Below, piece by piece: positions 52,303 to 64,000 of a stretch of DNA of 64,000 nt. The position numbers and the translations under genes are program-made. The stretch spans positions 2,542,001 through 2,606,000 of the forward strand of contig NC_026657.2 of assembly GCF_000004075.3 (NCBI RefSeq), written 5' to 3'. The notes beneath the pieces are model-generated. The model was given only the letters and a program-made list of their open reading frames with translations. It did no database searches and was not told the origin of the DNA. The stretch's first letter is position 1, and every line of letters starts with the position of its first letter. Source of the stretch: Cucumis sativus (Eukaryota; Streptophyta; Magnoliopsida; Cucurbitales; Cucurbitaceae).

Positions 52303-55300
52303 TTAAATATTTAACATCTTGAACAGTACAAGATTTAAATTTGAATTGAGGGCGAACCGAATAAGAATTTTAAAAAATTCTTAAGTAACAAATATTTTAG
52401 TAAAATAGAACAAGAAAACACACACCTCTTTTGTTAACACATGCTATATGTCGTTATGTTTACTTTGACATTCAAACTGACATCTCTAATCGATTGTTTA
52501 CACAACCTATACTTGTCAATAAATTAAAAGTATAGACAAAAAGCATAATGTTAGAAAAATATAGCAATTAAATTTGTAAATGGAGTTTTTGAAACAAAAA
52601 ATTTGGAGAAATATTGTACATTTTCAACCAGTTTTTTTTTCTTTTTTTTTCTCAATTTAATGTTTATTTCCTTTTCTTCTTAACTGAAAGAAAACAATAT
52701 GGAAAAAAAATCTAGATTTTAATACTTCTTTACATTCATTTTCTTTAAAGAAAAATGTACCTTAATTTCTTTTTATAGTTATATTTGTCATTGGTTTCAT
52801 GGCCATCCTAGATTTTACCAAGTGTTTTACATGCCCTCCTAAAAAGAAAAAATTATATTAATATAGGATTTTGAAAGGTTATTTATCAAATTAAAATAAT
52901 GTCATTTGGAAAGAGAAAAACCTTTTTTTCTCTTTTAACAATTCGGTGTAATAACGATATGTTATGAATTGTAAGATGGGTGTGTAAACAGAAATAGGTT
53001 ATGACTATGTGCCAATTATGCGATCTTAACAAACATGGTAATGTATAGAACATGTTTTTAAATTTTAATTAAAATGGATTCTTATTAAGATTCTAAAAAA
53101 ATTAATTTATTATTTTTAGAAGGTAGAGTGTTAAACATTTGACCTAACACCAATTTATTTCTACAATTCACAAATCAAATATGTTGTTTAACAAATTAAA
53201 GAAAAATAATAAAAACAAAAATAAAAATTTAGAAATTACAACTAAATCCAAAATGCTCAAATAATTTATATTATCTTAATCGAGCAGCAAAATGTCTTGG
53301 ACTTCATACTAGATGGAGTAGAGTATTAATAAATAGAGCGATATAACAATATTTATTTCACACCAAGCTAATTTTCTAATTAAAATGTTGATTGAGAGTT
53401 TTGTGAGGATACACAATAAATGTATTAAAGGAAATACTAAATAGTATATTAACATCGTTTTTCATAAAAATAATCTATAATTACTCAATTAGTTAAAGGT
53501 CCATTAATTTTTTATATATCAATAAATGTGAAAAGATACGAGAAAGACTCTTCTTCTATCATATGTCTTGATTGTTCTTACATTTTGTTATACATGTTTT
53601 ATCCTAGGCAAACAATATATGATAGTTTTGTATGGCTCACAAATAATTCAAATACATAACGTATTACATTAAAACAAATAATCTCATTATACAATGTTGT
53701 ACTGCTAATTTATATGGTGCATGACTCTTTATATATACTAAACATCCTTGTATCATGATCATTTCGATCATTGTTCACCTTAGAAAAATCTAATAGCAAA
53801 ACCAATCTCTTTTAGGTAAAAAACTAATACTTACCAAATCAACTATCGAAAAAAACCCTACAATTATACACTAATAAAATAACGTATCTTTCACATTCTT
53901 TTAGTTTCATATTACTTTCAATATATATCTCTACAAAAATTAAAACTTGGAGTGTATTATGAATTTTTTAAAATATTGAAATATTGATACAAAATGCCAA
54001 CATGAGTTTAGTTCAACCGACATCTATATGTACTTTTGAACACGAGGTAAATAAATATTGGTACGAATCATATTTTTACTGGTTTTTATTTAAATATTAT
54101 CGTCATCTTACTCCTTCTCTTCTATGCTTTCTTCTATCACAAGTCGTATTTTTTAATTCGTAATAGACTTCTAATAAGTTTTAAAACAATCTTATTTTAT
54201 TAATAAATTTTTGAAAATACACAATTTTATTAAATCGTCCTTTTGAAATTATCTTCAAAATATTTTGTTTTATGTCATTCTTTCAACATTGTCCCTGCAC
54301 ACTTAACTATGGTTTCTAAAAGTTTTATACATTGCAATCACTTTAAATATATATCATTATGAAAATTTATTAAGTTTGATTACTACCATCGTCCATCAAT
54401 TTGAAAGTTATGGTATGAGATTTTCTTTTCCAAATTTGTATACAACATTAGCTTATTTTAATTTCTAGGAAAATTATTGTAAAGAAAAAAAAATTATTGT
54501 AAATGTCAATTTTTTAAAAATATTTACAAAACTTCATATTCAATAGATTTAATTATTTATAGGCGGTAGTAAAAATTTATCAATATCTATTAGTGTATAT
54601 CAACAATAGAATCTGAAATTCGGTAGATATTTTAGTTTATTTTGATATATTTGAATTAAACGCCCTTACAAAAATTTAGTGAAAATATTTACCAAATATA
54701 ACAAAAATTTATATTTTATCTATTAGTGAGATTTAATTATTTATAGATAGTGGTAGAAGTTTATCTATGTCTATCGATGTATATTAACGATAGAATCTGA
54801 AACTTTGCAAATATTTTAGTTCATTTTGATATATTTGAATTAAACGCCCTTAAAAAAGCTGTTAAAAATATTTATAAAATATAGTAAAATTTTAAGTTCT
54901 ATAAAAAATATTAATAGTAAAATATTGAAACTGTTTATAAAATATAGATAAATTCATCCATGGGCAGCTGTATCGGAGTCTTTTGCTAAATAGTTTCAAT
55001 TGTGTTGTGCTATTTATAATAATATTTGTATAATTTGTATATAAAATGAAAATAAATGAAGATGGGGTATGGTATAAACACACATGTGAAAAAGACAAGC
55101 AAACATAAACAATTATGTCTTCTCACATGGGATGTTCTCTTGATCTTAAGAAGTTGATCATCATACCATATCTATCTTACTTTTAAAGAATTAATTACAA
55201 ATTAAATTTGGAGAATTAAAACAAAAAACAAAAAACTTTCAAATATTTCTTTATTTTATTAGATTAAAATATATTAATCACTTTATAGTATATTGATTTT

Positions 55301-58300
55301 GTATCTTTACTTAAAATAAAGAGAGAGAAATAGTCTCATATATATAGAATATAAGAAATTTATCAAAATTAGAATATATGAGTATCATAGTTAGTTAATT
55401 AAATATTTTTGTTTAGTGAATTTTGTTAATTCAACAAACATTGGGAGACGAGAAATTAAACCTATAATATCCTTTTAAAACCTCCAAGTCTTAATTATGA
55501 TTCTTTTTTGTATACTTTCGTTATGATTCTAATGTTTCACAACAATTTTATAATATATGTTAGAAAATTAATGAATCCTTTAGTTATAATATTGAGCTAT
55601 TTTTAAATATAAAAAAACAAACTAAAATATTTACAAAAATATAATAAAATATCACATTTTATTTATGATATATTATAATAGACTATAATAGACTAAGATA
55701 ACAAAATTTTATTTAAAATAAGTTTACTATGATGTTTCTATCAAACCTATAGTATATTATTTTTTTTAAGAAATAAACATTTTGTACTCTAAATTACTTG
55801 ACATATAACATATAAATTTACCTTTAAAAAAAAAAACTTAGTTGAAATAGCTATTTTGTACTATCAATTTTAAAGTTAGATGCTCAAATTTGAGCTTATT
55901 TAATATATATATATATGCACGAGATTGATCTATTAAAGAAATGTCAAACAACTAACAAATATTTTTAAAAATTCGAGTTCATGTCTAGTTTTAGTTTTTC
56001 ATTTACTATTTTTATATTTAGGAAAATTGCATTAGATTAATTTTTTTATATAAAAAAACAACCAATAGCATCTCGTTTTTGTATATTGCGAATAGGACAA
56101 GCAGTTAATGATATCATACGACTATGAGAGAATTATGAGATACAAGTAATTAATGATATCACCTACTTTTAAAAAATATTTGTTACTTTTGCAATTGAGA
56201 AAATGTTGTAACATAGGCTCTATTATCATAATTTTTTTTTTTTTTTTTTGCGAACGTCCCTTTATTTAAGTCAACATCGTAGATGCGATAAAAATTTAAA
56301 CTCTTGACATTGTGATCAAAAGTATAATAATGTCCTAATCAATTAAGCTTCATGTAGGGCTAGCCAAATTTGGGTAATTTTGAGACTATTATTCCTTACT
56401 TGATATATGATTTATAATTCATCAAAATACACACTCAATGAGCCCACCGCAAAAATGTATTCATTCATCCTACATGAAAAAATCATACTATATCAAAATA
56501 ATTTTACATTGTCTCTCTCACCTAATTAAGCATTCAACAATGTAAAATTGTCTACATTGTGACAACCTACTCTGGTCAAATAATTAAACTCAACGTGAAT
56601 CTCTACATCATGATACTATACACTCGAGTCACCTAAAACAAATTTGTATGGATCACCTTTTTTTTTTTTTGGATATTATTGAATCTCTCCAATCCTTATC
56701 CCCCTCTACTCTTACTCTCCCTCACTCCCAAGCACGCCCAATGATTGTGTCTTGTTGGGAAGAAACTTAGTGTGCTTAGGACAATTCATGCTTCTACTTC
56801 AACTCCAAGTAAAAATATATACCACATGCCACCAATACTTTTTCTCTCTAAATTAGCCTTTCCAAATCATTGTATATATATATATATGTATGTATGGCTT
56901 TTTTTTCTTTCTTTATTTTACTCTCAAGCTATTGAGTTTCTTTCAACTTCTCCTATTATTGAAAGACTTAATTTGTTGATTTAGGAGCCATGAGCAAAAT
57001 TTAGTGATGTTCCAATGACATATCTCCCGATGATATTAAAGGTCGTCGATAAAGAAAGGGATATGCTGATGAAGTGTTGGTGAAAAGAAGGGTATGACGA
57101 TGGTGTAGGTCGACAACAAAGCTCCAAACAAAGAAGAGGCTAGCTGCAAAAGAATTTGCTCAACAAATTAATGGTGAAGTATATACCAAATTAAGTCTCT
57201 AGTAGGAAAGTTAAAATGGTTGCATTTGTTTGTGTTTTAAAACTATGATAATTTTTTATTTTCTCATCCATTTGAGGTATTGGTTTTCCATGATCAAATT
57301 TAAATGTCATTCGCACACATGTAGTTTAAATATTTATATTTGAAATTAAAATCGATTTTGTTTACTATAACAACAACAAAAAAAAAAAAAAAAAGAAGAA
57401 GAAGAATAAGTAGAAGCTAATTTTGTTTTGTTTTTGCGTTTTCTATTTTATATAATTTTTTATTGAAAAAAATAAATAGGAATGATAACCATTTGGTTCT
57501 GGTTTTTGGTTTTTTAAAAAACAAAGCTTAAGTATAAACACTATGTCCACCTATTTGATTTATTTAATTTGTTGTCTACTTTTTAATGGTTTTTTTTTTC
57601 TTTTTTTCAAAAACCAACCCAAATATTTGAAAACTAAGAAAATCAGTTTTAAATTAAAACTTGGTATGAAAATTAAACCATGTGGTAAGAAACTTGTAAG
57701 AAAAACTATAATAATTTTCACAAAACAATAATAAATTAACCAAATTATGGTTACCAAGCACGACATTAAATTTTAAACAAAAATAAATAAATAAAAAACA
57801 TAGATCACACAAGAAAGAAAAATTTTCTTTTTCAACATAAAGTTCTATATTTATATTGGAAAATAAAGAATATTTGAAGTTTTACCTCTTCTCTTTCCTT
57901 CAACAGCTAGTGTTGATTTGATACAATAACCTTAGTCAAAGCACTATCATATAATGAAATACAACGAACAAATGAATTACACAAGAACCTTGTGCCAAAA
58001 AAAAAAAAAAAGTAAAGATATTCTCTCACTTGTCTACCTTTTAATTCCTTACAGAGACGAGAGCTTCTAGTATAGCTAAAACAAAACCAATCAAATCTTA
58101 GTAAAGTTATTTCTTTCTGAATTAATATTGAATAATGTAGGATCAGTTGTTGCCTTATCGGGTCTTCAACAAATTTTTAAGCTCATAATTGAATAGAAAG
58201 AATTAGAAGTGATACAATAATATTACATTTACCATAACTCATAAGGTAATTAAGTAAGGTTTTATTGATGACATAAACAATTCAATCTTCAATTCTTTTG

Positions 58301-58711
58301 ATCGAGTACACATGTAGTAGATTAGTTGACAAAATTTGAAGACTTGTTGACACATAATAATTAACAATATGAAGAGATCTATAGTACCTGAATGATACTA
58401 ATTAATAATTGTTTTCATTAGTATGTTAATATATGGACATAAAAAAAAGTACAAACTTCTTATATTATTTCTGAAGTTTGCTCATACATATATATATATG
58501 GCACTTTAATCGCATGTATGCATGAAACAGCACATTAATATTGAGTATATGGATATGTGCTCGATTATTTTAAATATAAAATTTTTGTAGGTAACATAAA
58601 TATGTAAGTTTTTTCTTACTATATAAAACATTTATTCAGCTCCAATTAATAGAGAGCTATTCATTTAAGCTGTAGGAAAAATAGCTCCATAGTCCATGCT
58701 TTTCAGTTGGA
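52303..58711. other. Gene desert continued, to the 3' end of the NAC gene
   Basis: AT-rich with no supported coding sequence except the NAC 3' UTR at the right end. Includes the 184-bp tandem duplication described separately, another dispersed AT-rich repeat at 55605-55700, a minus-strand tRNA-like fragment at about 56270-56355, and TA runs at 56871-56886 and 58485-58500. Confidence 0.45.
54485..54852. repeat. Tandem duplication, two units of about 184 bp
   Basis: Both units end with 'gatatatttgaattaaacgccctta' type sequence (cgccctta at 54661-54668 and 54845-54852, spacing 184). They share 'agatttaattatttatag', 'atatcaacaatagaatctgaaa' type phrases and a preceding 'aaatatttac' start. A third partial unit seems to start at about 54853. 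The units are diverged at many positions, so the duplication is not recent. Confidence 0.6.
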
Positions 58712-60419
58712 TCATTCACTTGTATATTTGGTGTCTTCAGAGTAAATTGCTTCTTCTTCTCTTCTATGATCATCATCTCGATCTGCACTCAGCTGAGATG
58801 CGACAAATCGGTCCATGGCTCGCCAATCCATCGACTGGCTATCGAAGGCATGAAAGAATGTTTGAGACGAGGAAGGAGCGTTTGCTCGGAGATCATAGCT
58901 GCTTGACGAGACGTCAGAGATCAGCTCGGGACGTCGTGGGAGCTGAAGGGAAGCATTGTCGAACATGGCAAAGTGAAGATGATGATGATCATCAACCTCA
59001 TGCTTGCAAAGGTGAGAGATTTGATTTGGAGAATCGATGTCTGGCATGAAGGAGATTTGATCATGATCTTGCCAATAAGGTGATTCATAGTCACCCATCT
59101 TTTGGATTGTTGTCATTTTCTTCTTGAAAACCCTACACACCACCCATCCTTCTTCCTGAATAGAAATAATTCACACATTAAAAAGATGAAATTCTAGTTA
59201 AGAATTCAACTTATGTTTTTAGCCTATGCGATGAGAAATTGGAATGAAATAAGCTTAATTTTTAAAACCAAAACAAATGAAATGGTTATCTAAAAACAGT
59301 AGTTTTAAAAACTTGTTTTATTTCTTTAGTTTAACTGATTAGAATCGAACTCTCTATAGCTTAAGAAAAGATAAAGCCGTGGTAGAAATGGGGATGAAAA
59401 CATGCTGTTTATCTTAAAAAATAAATGGTTACTAAAGATGAGGTCAAATTAATTAATTACTGTTAGTCTTGCTCAGGTTAAATCTCCAATTCACCAATAA
59501 GTTTAAGCTATATAATAAGTTACGATTATCAAACCAATTATACTTGTAAAGCTTAGCTTTTGTTTTAATTGGATAAAAAAATGGCATTGATATAACTGTG
59601 TTTGACGGCATGCTCCAATACCAGGTAAACTATAACAAAAACAACACATCAGTATTTATAAGCTAATTATGATTGTAAACTTGCCTGAGAAGGTCCATTT
59701 TCGGTTGTTTCGAGTCTATATTCATGCATGATCCAATCCGACTTTTGGCCGTTGGGGGCTCGTCCTCGATAGAAGACTAGGGTTTTTCTCATTCCAATTA
59801 AGCCATGGCCATGCCTTGAGTAAATAGCCTTGTCTCTTCCTGTTGCTTTCCAAAACCCTTCTTTTGTAGCTCGATTAGTTCTTGTGCTTGTTGGATATTT
59901 CTTGTCTTTGTGGCTGAAGAAATACCAATCTTCTTGATCTTCATTTCCCATTCTGCACAATTCTATATGTACAAATATATATTATATGTAATAATCTATA
60001 TGTAGATATAGTGATTTGAATTTGTGTATAATTAATTTTGTTTTGGTTAAAGTATTATTTTAGACTGTGTATGTGTTTAGCATTTTTCTCCATCTATTCT
60101 TTCAAACGTTTAAATTTTGACCTTTATAAGTTTTTGAGTTTTTGAAGAAAAAAATGATCACTCAATATGTTTTCCTTTTGTGTAAATTAACTTTAAATAA
60201 CTTAAATTTAAATTTTTATTAAAAGTACAAGAATGAAAAACAAAAATTTAACCATTTTATTTAAAAGAAAAAAGTTCCACTTCCCTTGATCAAATTAATT
60301 CTAATTAGGTAGAGATGTTCTGATTTTCTATCTTTTTTTTCAAATGAAACTTCTTGTATCTGTCTACTTGAGGAATTTGGTCAATTTTAACCTAAAGCTA
60401 ATTAAGCTTGTAATCTTTA

Positions 60420-60455
<36 letters not shown>

Positions 60456-60993
60456 ACGCCAATCAATTCCTTGTGAATTCGGGGAGATTCATCAAGATAA
60501 TCTTAACTATCTAGGTTGATATATCTGTAACATAACCACCACAATATCTCAAATCTAATAATTGAATATCATTGCCTCGATGTGTCATTACATTTGAAAG
60601 TTCTAAACTATATATTTTACCATTCTTATAGAATTCACTTCTTCAAAAATAGTTACTATATTGGTAAATGCCCTAACTTCCTTTATATCATGTGATCAAA
60701 TTTAAAAAGAAAAGAAATGTAATTGATGAGAAAGAAAAAGGGTATCTTCTTCAAATATATTTAATTTCATTTTCAGTTTGAAAAAAAAAAATATGCATGT
60801 TATATAGAGAAGAGTTGGTATCTTTTTTCATACCTTGAAGATCCCATGGCTCAATTTTGTAGAGATCAACATCTTTGATGACATCCAAATCAATCTTTTT
60901 TGAAGAAATTTTTTTTCTCAAATAATAATCAATGAGTTCTTCATCTGTTGGATGAAATCTAAAGCCTGGAGGAACATGTGGAATTGTATTCAT
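58712..60993 (-). CDS. VND: NAC transcription factor, VND-type (vascular-related NAC domain)
   Basis: Minus-strand exons 60993-60834, 59962-59685 and 59155-58712 join to 882 nt, 293 residues. The NAC domain is complete: [13 protein letters not shown] (A) at 8-20, [19 protein letters not shown] (B), the [12 protein letters not shown] block (C), [30 protein letters not shown] (D) and [10 protein letters not shown], ending [12 protein letters not shown]. The C-terminal half has MGDYES, DQISFM and [15 protein letters not shown], features I associate with VND1-6, the activators of xylem vessel differentiation and secondary wall genes. Intron 2 (59684-59156) must use a GC donor (CAG then GCAAGT) to join Q-EEGW in frame. 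The loop before subdomain D reads SRHGHGLIG, two residues longer than usual. ATG 60993 follows a likely 5' UTR acceptor at 61023-61022. Assignment within the VND clade needs a tree. Confidence 0.9.
60424..60451. repeat. (TA)n microsatellite in NAC intron 1
   Basis: Fourteen uninterrupted AT units inside the 871-bp first intron of the NAC gene. Confidence 0.85.
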
Positions 60994-62060
60994 CTTCTCC
61001 CCAACCTTCACTACTGATCCCCTGCACAAACATTGTTATTCTATCATAATTCTCCATCTAATTAACTCCGAAACCCTAATAACTTTGATGATCAAGTGAA
61101 TTTAATCACATATCTTCTCTCGAGATAACCTTTCAGCTTAAGCTTTTAAGTATAACGATAATGGTTTATTTTTGTGGTCAATGGTTGGAAAAGTATCATT
61201 CTTTTTACAAAGATAAAAAGGAAATCATTTTTAATATCTAAATATTTTGTGTGTGAAAACCCTAATGAGAAAGAACTGATAAGGAGACAATCTTATGAGG
61301 CTGGAGAAGAACAAGTTTTTTTTTTTTTGGTAAAAAAGACACTACAAAGAGCTTTAAGAGCAGAGAAAAATGTGTCCAATTTAGAGAGAATTGTATAAGG
61401 TATCGTTATTAGGAAGCAGGAAATTGATCTACATTAAATGTTGTTGTAATTTCTTGAAGATTATATTGTATGGATCATGCCAAATAGATCACATCGTTGC
61501 TCCAACACTTGAAAGAATTATTTCTTTGAAACATTTGAATGCATTTTTTAACACTATAATACAATAAATTTGTGAATTATTTTTTCAAAAGCTAAAAAAA
61601 ATGGTGTTATCGTAAAAACCCTAAAGCTAATTATAAACAACAAAATTTATGAACTTCCATACAAGTATTATATTATATAGCATAATCATTATTGAAATGT
61701 AGACAAAAAGAAACACAAAATGATGATTAATTAACAAACCCTAATTAATGTTCTTGGCTTAGCTCAAAAGTCTCATTCCATATTCATCATCATCATGAAA
61801 CTTAAAAACAATATTAACTTCATCAACAAACACAAATTTTTACCTTGTTGTGGATCTGTCCTTTAATACCCAAATCTTATTTTCTCCAAAAATTTTAAAA
61901 CAACAACTCTTTCTTCTCAATGAACCAGAAATAAAGAACGCACAAAGGAAGAGATCAAATTGTGATGAACAGAAAAATAAGGAAAATAATAATGGAGAAG
62001 AAAATTAGAACAATTATAATAATAATAATAATAAAGGATTATATAATATATACCACAAGT
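60994..62060 (-). promoter_or_regulatory. NAC 5' UTR with probable leader intron, and core promoter
   Basis: Minus strand: TTTGTGCAG acceptor at 61024-61022 just before the start exon, and a CAAG-GTAAAA donor with exon end at 61844. This suggests an 822-bp leader intron and a 5' UTR exon upstream of 61844. TATA-like sequence (TATATTATATAA on the minus strand) lies at about 62040-62052. Inferred from signals only. Confidence 0.4.
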
Positions 62061-62100
62061 GCCTCAGTAATGAATCCTTCTTCTATTTTGAGTGATTTTT

Positions 62101-62200
62101 GTAGAGAGTTTTTTCTTCTTTGTTGATTATACAGAGAGACCTAAAGCTTTGTAGAGAGTTTCTTCTTCTTTGTTGATTATACAGAGAGAGCTAAAGCTTT
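62101..62200. repeat. 50-bp tandem duplication in the NAC upstream region
   Basis: 62101-62150 and 62151-62200 are the same 50-bp unit with two mismatches (starts gtagagagtt, ends ctaaagcttt). Sits just upstream of the inferred NAC core promoter. Confidence 0.85.
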
Positions 62201-62294
62201 GTGGCAAAGGAAAGGTGGTGAAGAAATGTATCTAGAGAGAGAAAGACATTAGCAAAAACTTGGCCACCAGCAACTGATAGAGACTAGAGAAAAT

Positions 62295-62338
62295 GATAAT
62301 AATAATAATAATAATAGTAATAATAATAATAATAATAA
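62295..62338. repeat. (AAT)n microsatellite
   Basis: About fourteen AAT/TAA units with one interruption (agt), in the NAC upstream region. Confidence 0.85.
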
Positions 62339-62759
62339 AAAATTAAAAAAGGAATTGTCTGCTTTTTTCATGTTCAAGAGAGAGTGAGGATGTTGAAGAA
62401 ATATGATAGGTTGATGGATGGTTAGGATTAAAAGTTGGGTGCTCAAGTGACATGATTTGAAGTTTGAAAAATAATATATGTTAATCAAGTACTATACTAT
62501 AGTATCATATATATGTGTGTGTGTGAAAAGGGAATGATAGGAAATGATGCACAACATTATTTGTAAATGGCAAGTGTTAGTAGGTGATTTTTTTTATAGC
62601 GTAAGAAATATGTTATTTGTTTGCGCTTAATTCGAGTTCGTTCCATGATTTTACGTTTTTGTTTAGATATTTTATAGGCATTGAACAATTTATAGGTGAA
62701 ATATGGTGCTAAGGAAATTTTGAAGCTAATTTGGACTAATACAAAGTTAAATGATGTCA

Positions 62760-62965
62760 ATTGAGGCTAGTCGGAGCAAACCGAGACTTTGGAAGAGCAA
62801 AAGAAATCATTAGGGCTTTTGCATGCCTTGCAAGCATTGCAGCGGCGTTGTAAAGCAGTAAGCTACTTTTTGCGAAAAGAGGTCAAGCGTTGTGGCGCTC
62901 TGAACATCATCAACACGAACGTACACGAGCGCAAAGCTTCAAGCGTTGCAACGCTCAATTGTTTT
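62760..62965. repeat. Repeat-like GC-richer block with GCGTTG...CGCT motifs
   Basis: Contains repeated short inverted phrases: caagcgttgtggcgctc (62884-62900), caagcgttgcaacgctc (62940-62956) and ggcgttg (62844-62850). Composition is clearly unlike the surrounding AT-rich DNA. The style resembles LTR sequence of plant retrotransposons, but ends and target duplication were not found. Confidence 0.35.
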
Positions 62966-64000
62966 ATTTTTCTTCTTTTTTCCCGCCAGCCCATAGTCTA
63001 ACTTATTATGGTCGATTTTTACACTTTTTCTCTCTAATTTTCTGTGTTCTTTCATGTACGTTGATCAGTCCCAAAATATCTCCTCATCAGCCGGCATGTA
63101 GATGAGAGACTAATGTACTCTTTTCTAGCTCAGATTTTCTTATTTTCTTAGAATTTCACGAGAACTAGTTCTTGAATGAATATTTGTTATATATATGTTG
63201 GACGCATGAAAATGTATGACTATAGCTTTGCACTAAATTTTTTTACTCATGACAATTAGATGAGAATTGGTTAGAAGTAATAGGTTAGGGATTTTAGCTT
63301 GTAAGTCTAAATCGATGCACATTGGTTCTAACCATAACCTAGAATTGAAACTATTGAATGTCAATTTAGACGTCTTGGAAATTAGGCATTCCATCTGAGG
63401 GAACTTAATGCTAGTTGGAAAATTTGATACTACATGTTATTGGGTTAGAACAATTAGCTAGAGTTTTAAGGACAATTTAATTGCCAGTTTCAATTAAATT
63501 GATTAGGTGAAAGATTATATATGGCTAAGTAACGATAGTTTGAATAAATTTTAAGGATAAGGGGATGTGGCAACCACCCAAGCTAGATTGTAATTTTAAC
63601 ACAAATTTCTCACAAGTTTCACTCTTGCACGATTACACTCAAACCCCTCCCCTCCTTCCATTTACCTTGGATCGAGAATTAGTTTGTTTGAGAATCAATG
63701 TTCTCCCTGTGATCAACCTTGAACTTGCCACTAATTAAGTAATTATATTTCCATCTTGCCGTTCACATTTTTCTCCATATATTATAAAATTAAAAGTTGT
63801 GTCCTCTCTCTTTGCATGTAATTACTCAAATTATATTATGATTATATAGTTATTGATAGAAGCTACAAGTTCTATCATTGATAAAAATATAAAAATTTGC
63901 TATATTTTTATACAAATATTTTCACTAGTAATTTTGTCATTTACAATAACTTTTTATAATAATAATAATATATTATGGCTAAAAATTGTCTTGAATATTT
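62966..64000. other. Right-end intergenic sequence
   Basis: No gene recognised. 63845-63930 contains 'gttattgatagaag...ttctatcattgata...tttgctatattttta', another member (inverted) of the dispersed AT-rich family. Confidence 0.45.

Noticed and set aside
56270..56355. tRNA-like phrase on the minus strand
   Set aside because: 'gcttaattgattagg' and 'gagtttaaat' resemble box A/B, but the match is weak and no tRNA structure forms.
58696..59049. 117-codon plus-strand frame opposite NAC exon 3
   Set aside because: Antisense shadow of the VND-type C-terminal region.

Overview
The window is nuclear DNA from a eudicot plant. It is strongly AT-rich, the genes have short phase-conserved exons split by GT-AG (and a few GC-AG) introns, and the families are plant-typical: GRDP, plant FMO, GT47, TPP, YABBY, NAC. 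The protein sequences and the style of the dispersed repeats suggest a cucurbit, but that is an impression from memory and was not tested. Exon joins were placed by hand from splice signals plus family alignment, so boundaries may be off by a few bases where no homologue was clear.

Layout. (1) 1-1479, minus: the 5' part of a GRDP/DUF1399 gene running off the left edge. (2) 4264-21358, plus: four head-to-tail flavin-containing monooxygenase genes of the FMO GS-OX-like group, here A to D. All four are intact, each has seven exons with the same phases, and each has a non-canonical GC donor at intron 5. (3) 22419-23789, minus: an intronless GT47 exostosin-type glycosyltransferase, convergent with FMO-D. 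(4) 34002-36182, plus: an 11-coding-exon trehalose-6-phosphate phosphatase, preceded by a promoter-like block, a TATA box and a pyrimidine-rich leader that suggest a long 5' UTR intron. (5) 38546-41108, minus: a six-exon YABBY gene whose last exon appears frameshifted just after the YABBY domain. (6) about 41.1-58.7 kb: gene-poor sequence with a solo LTR, a decayed relative of it, MITE-like elements, a 184-bp tandem duplication and low-complexity sequence. (7) 58712-60993, minus: a three-coding-exon NAC gene of the VND type with a GC-AG second intron, a probable 5' UTR intron and a duplicated 50-bp block upstream. (8) 61-64 kb: the NAC upstream region, then repeat-like DNA.

How the genes relate. 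There is no operon-like logic. The only functional cluster is the FMO array, which arose by tandem duplication of whole gene units: the 3' flanks of the copies are still alignable. It shows later events, including a likely A/B gene-conversion tract, start-codon loss and relocation in A, and intron 6 insertions in B and D. The others are independent developmental or metabolic genes: TPP (trehalose-6-phosphate signalling), YABBY (organ polarity), VND-like NAC (xylem vessel differentiation), GT47 (wall polysaccharide). I found no convincing tRNA, rRNA, CRISPR array or known microRNA precursor. The most interesting material is the FMO cluster, whose substrate is unknown, and the YABBY C-terminal frameshift.
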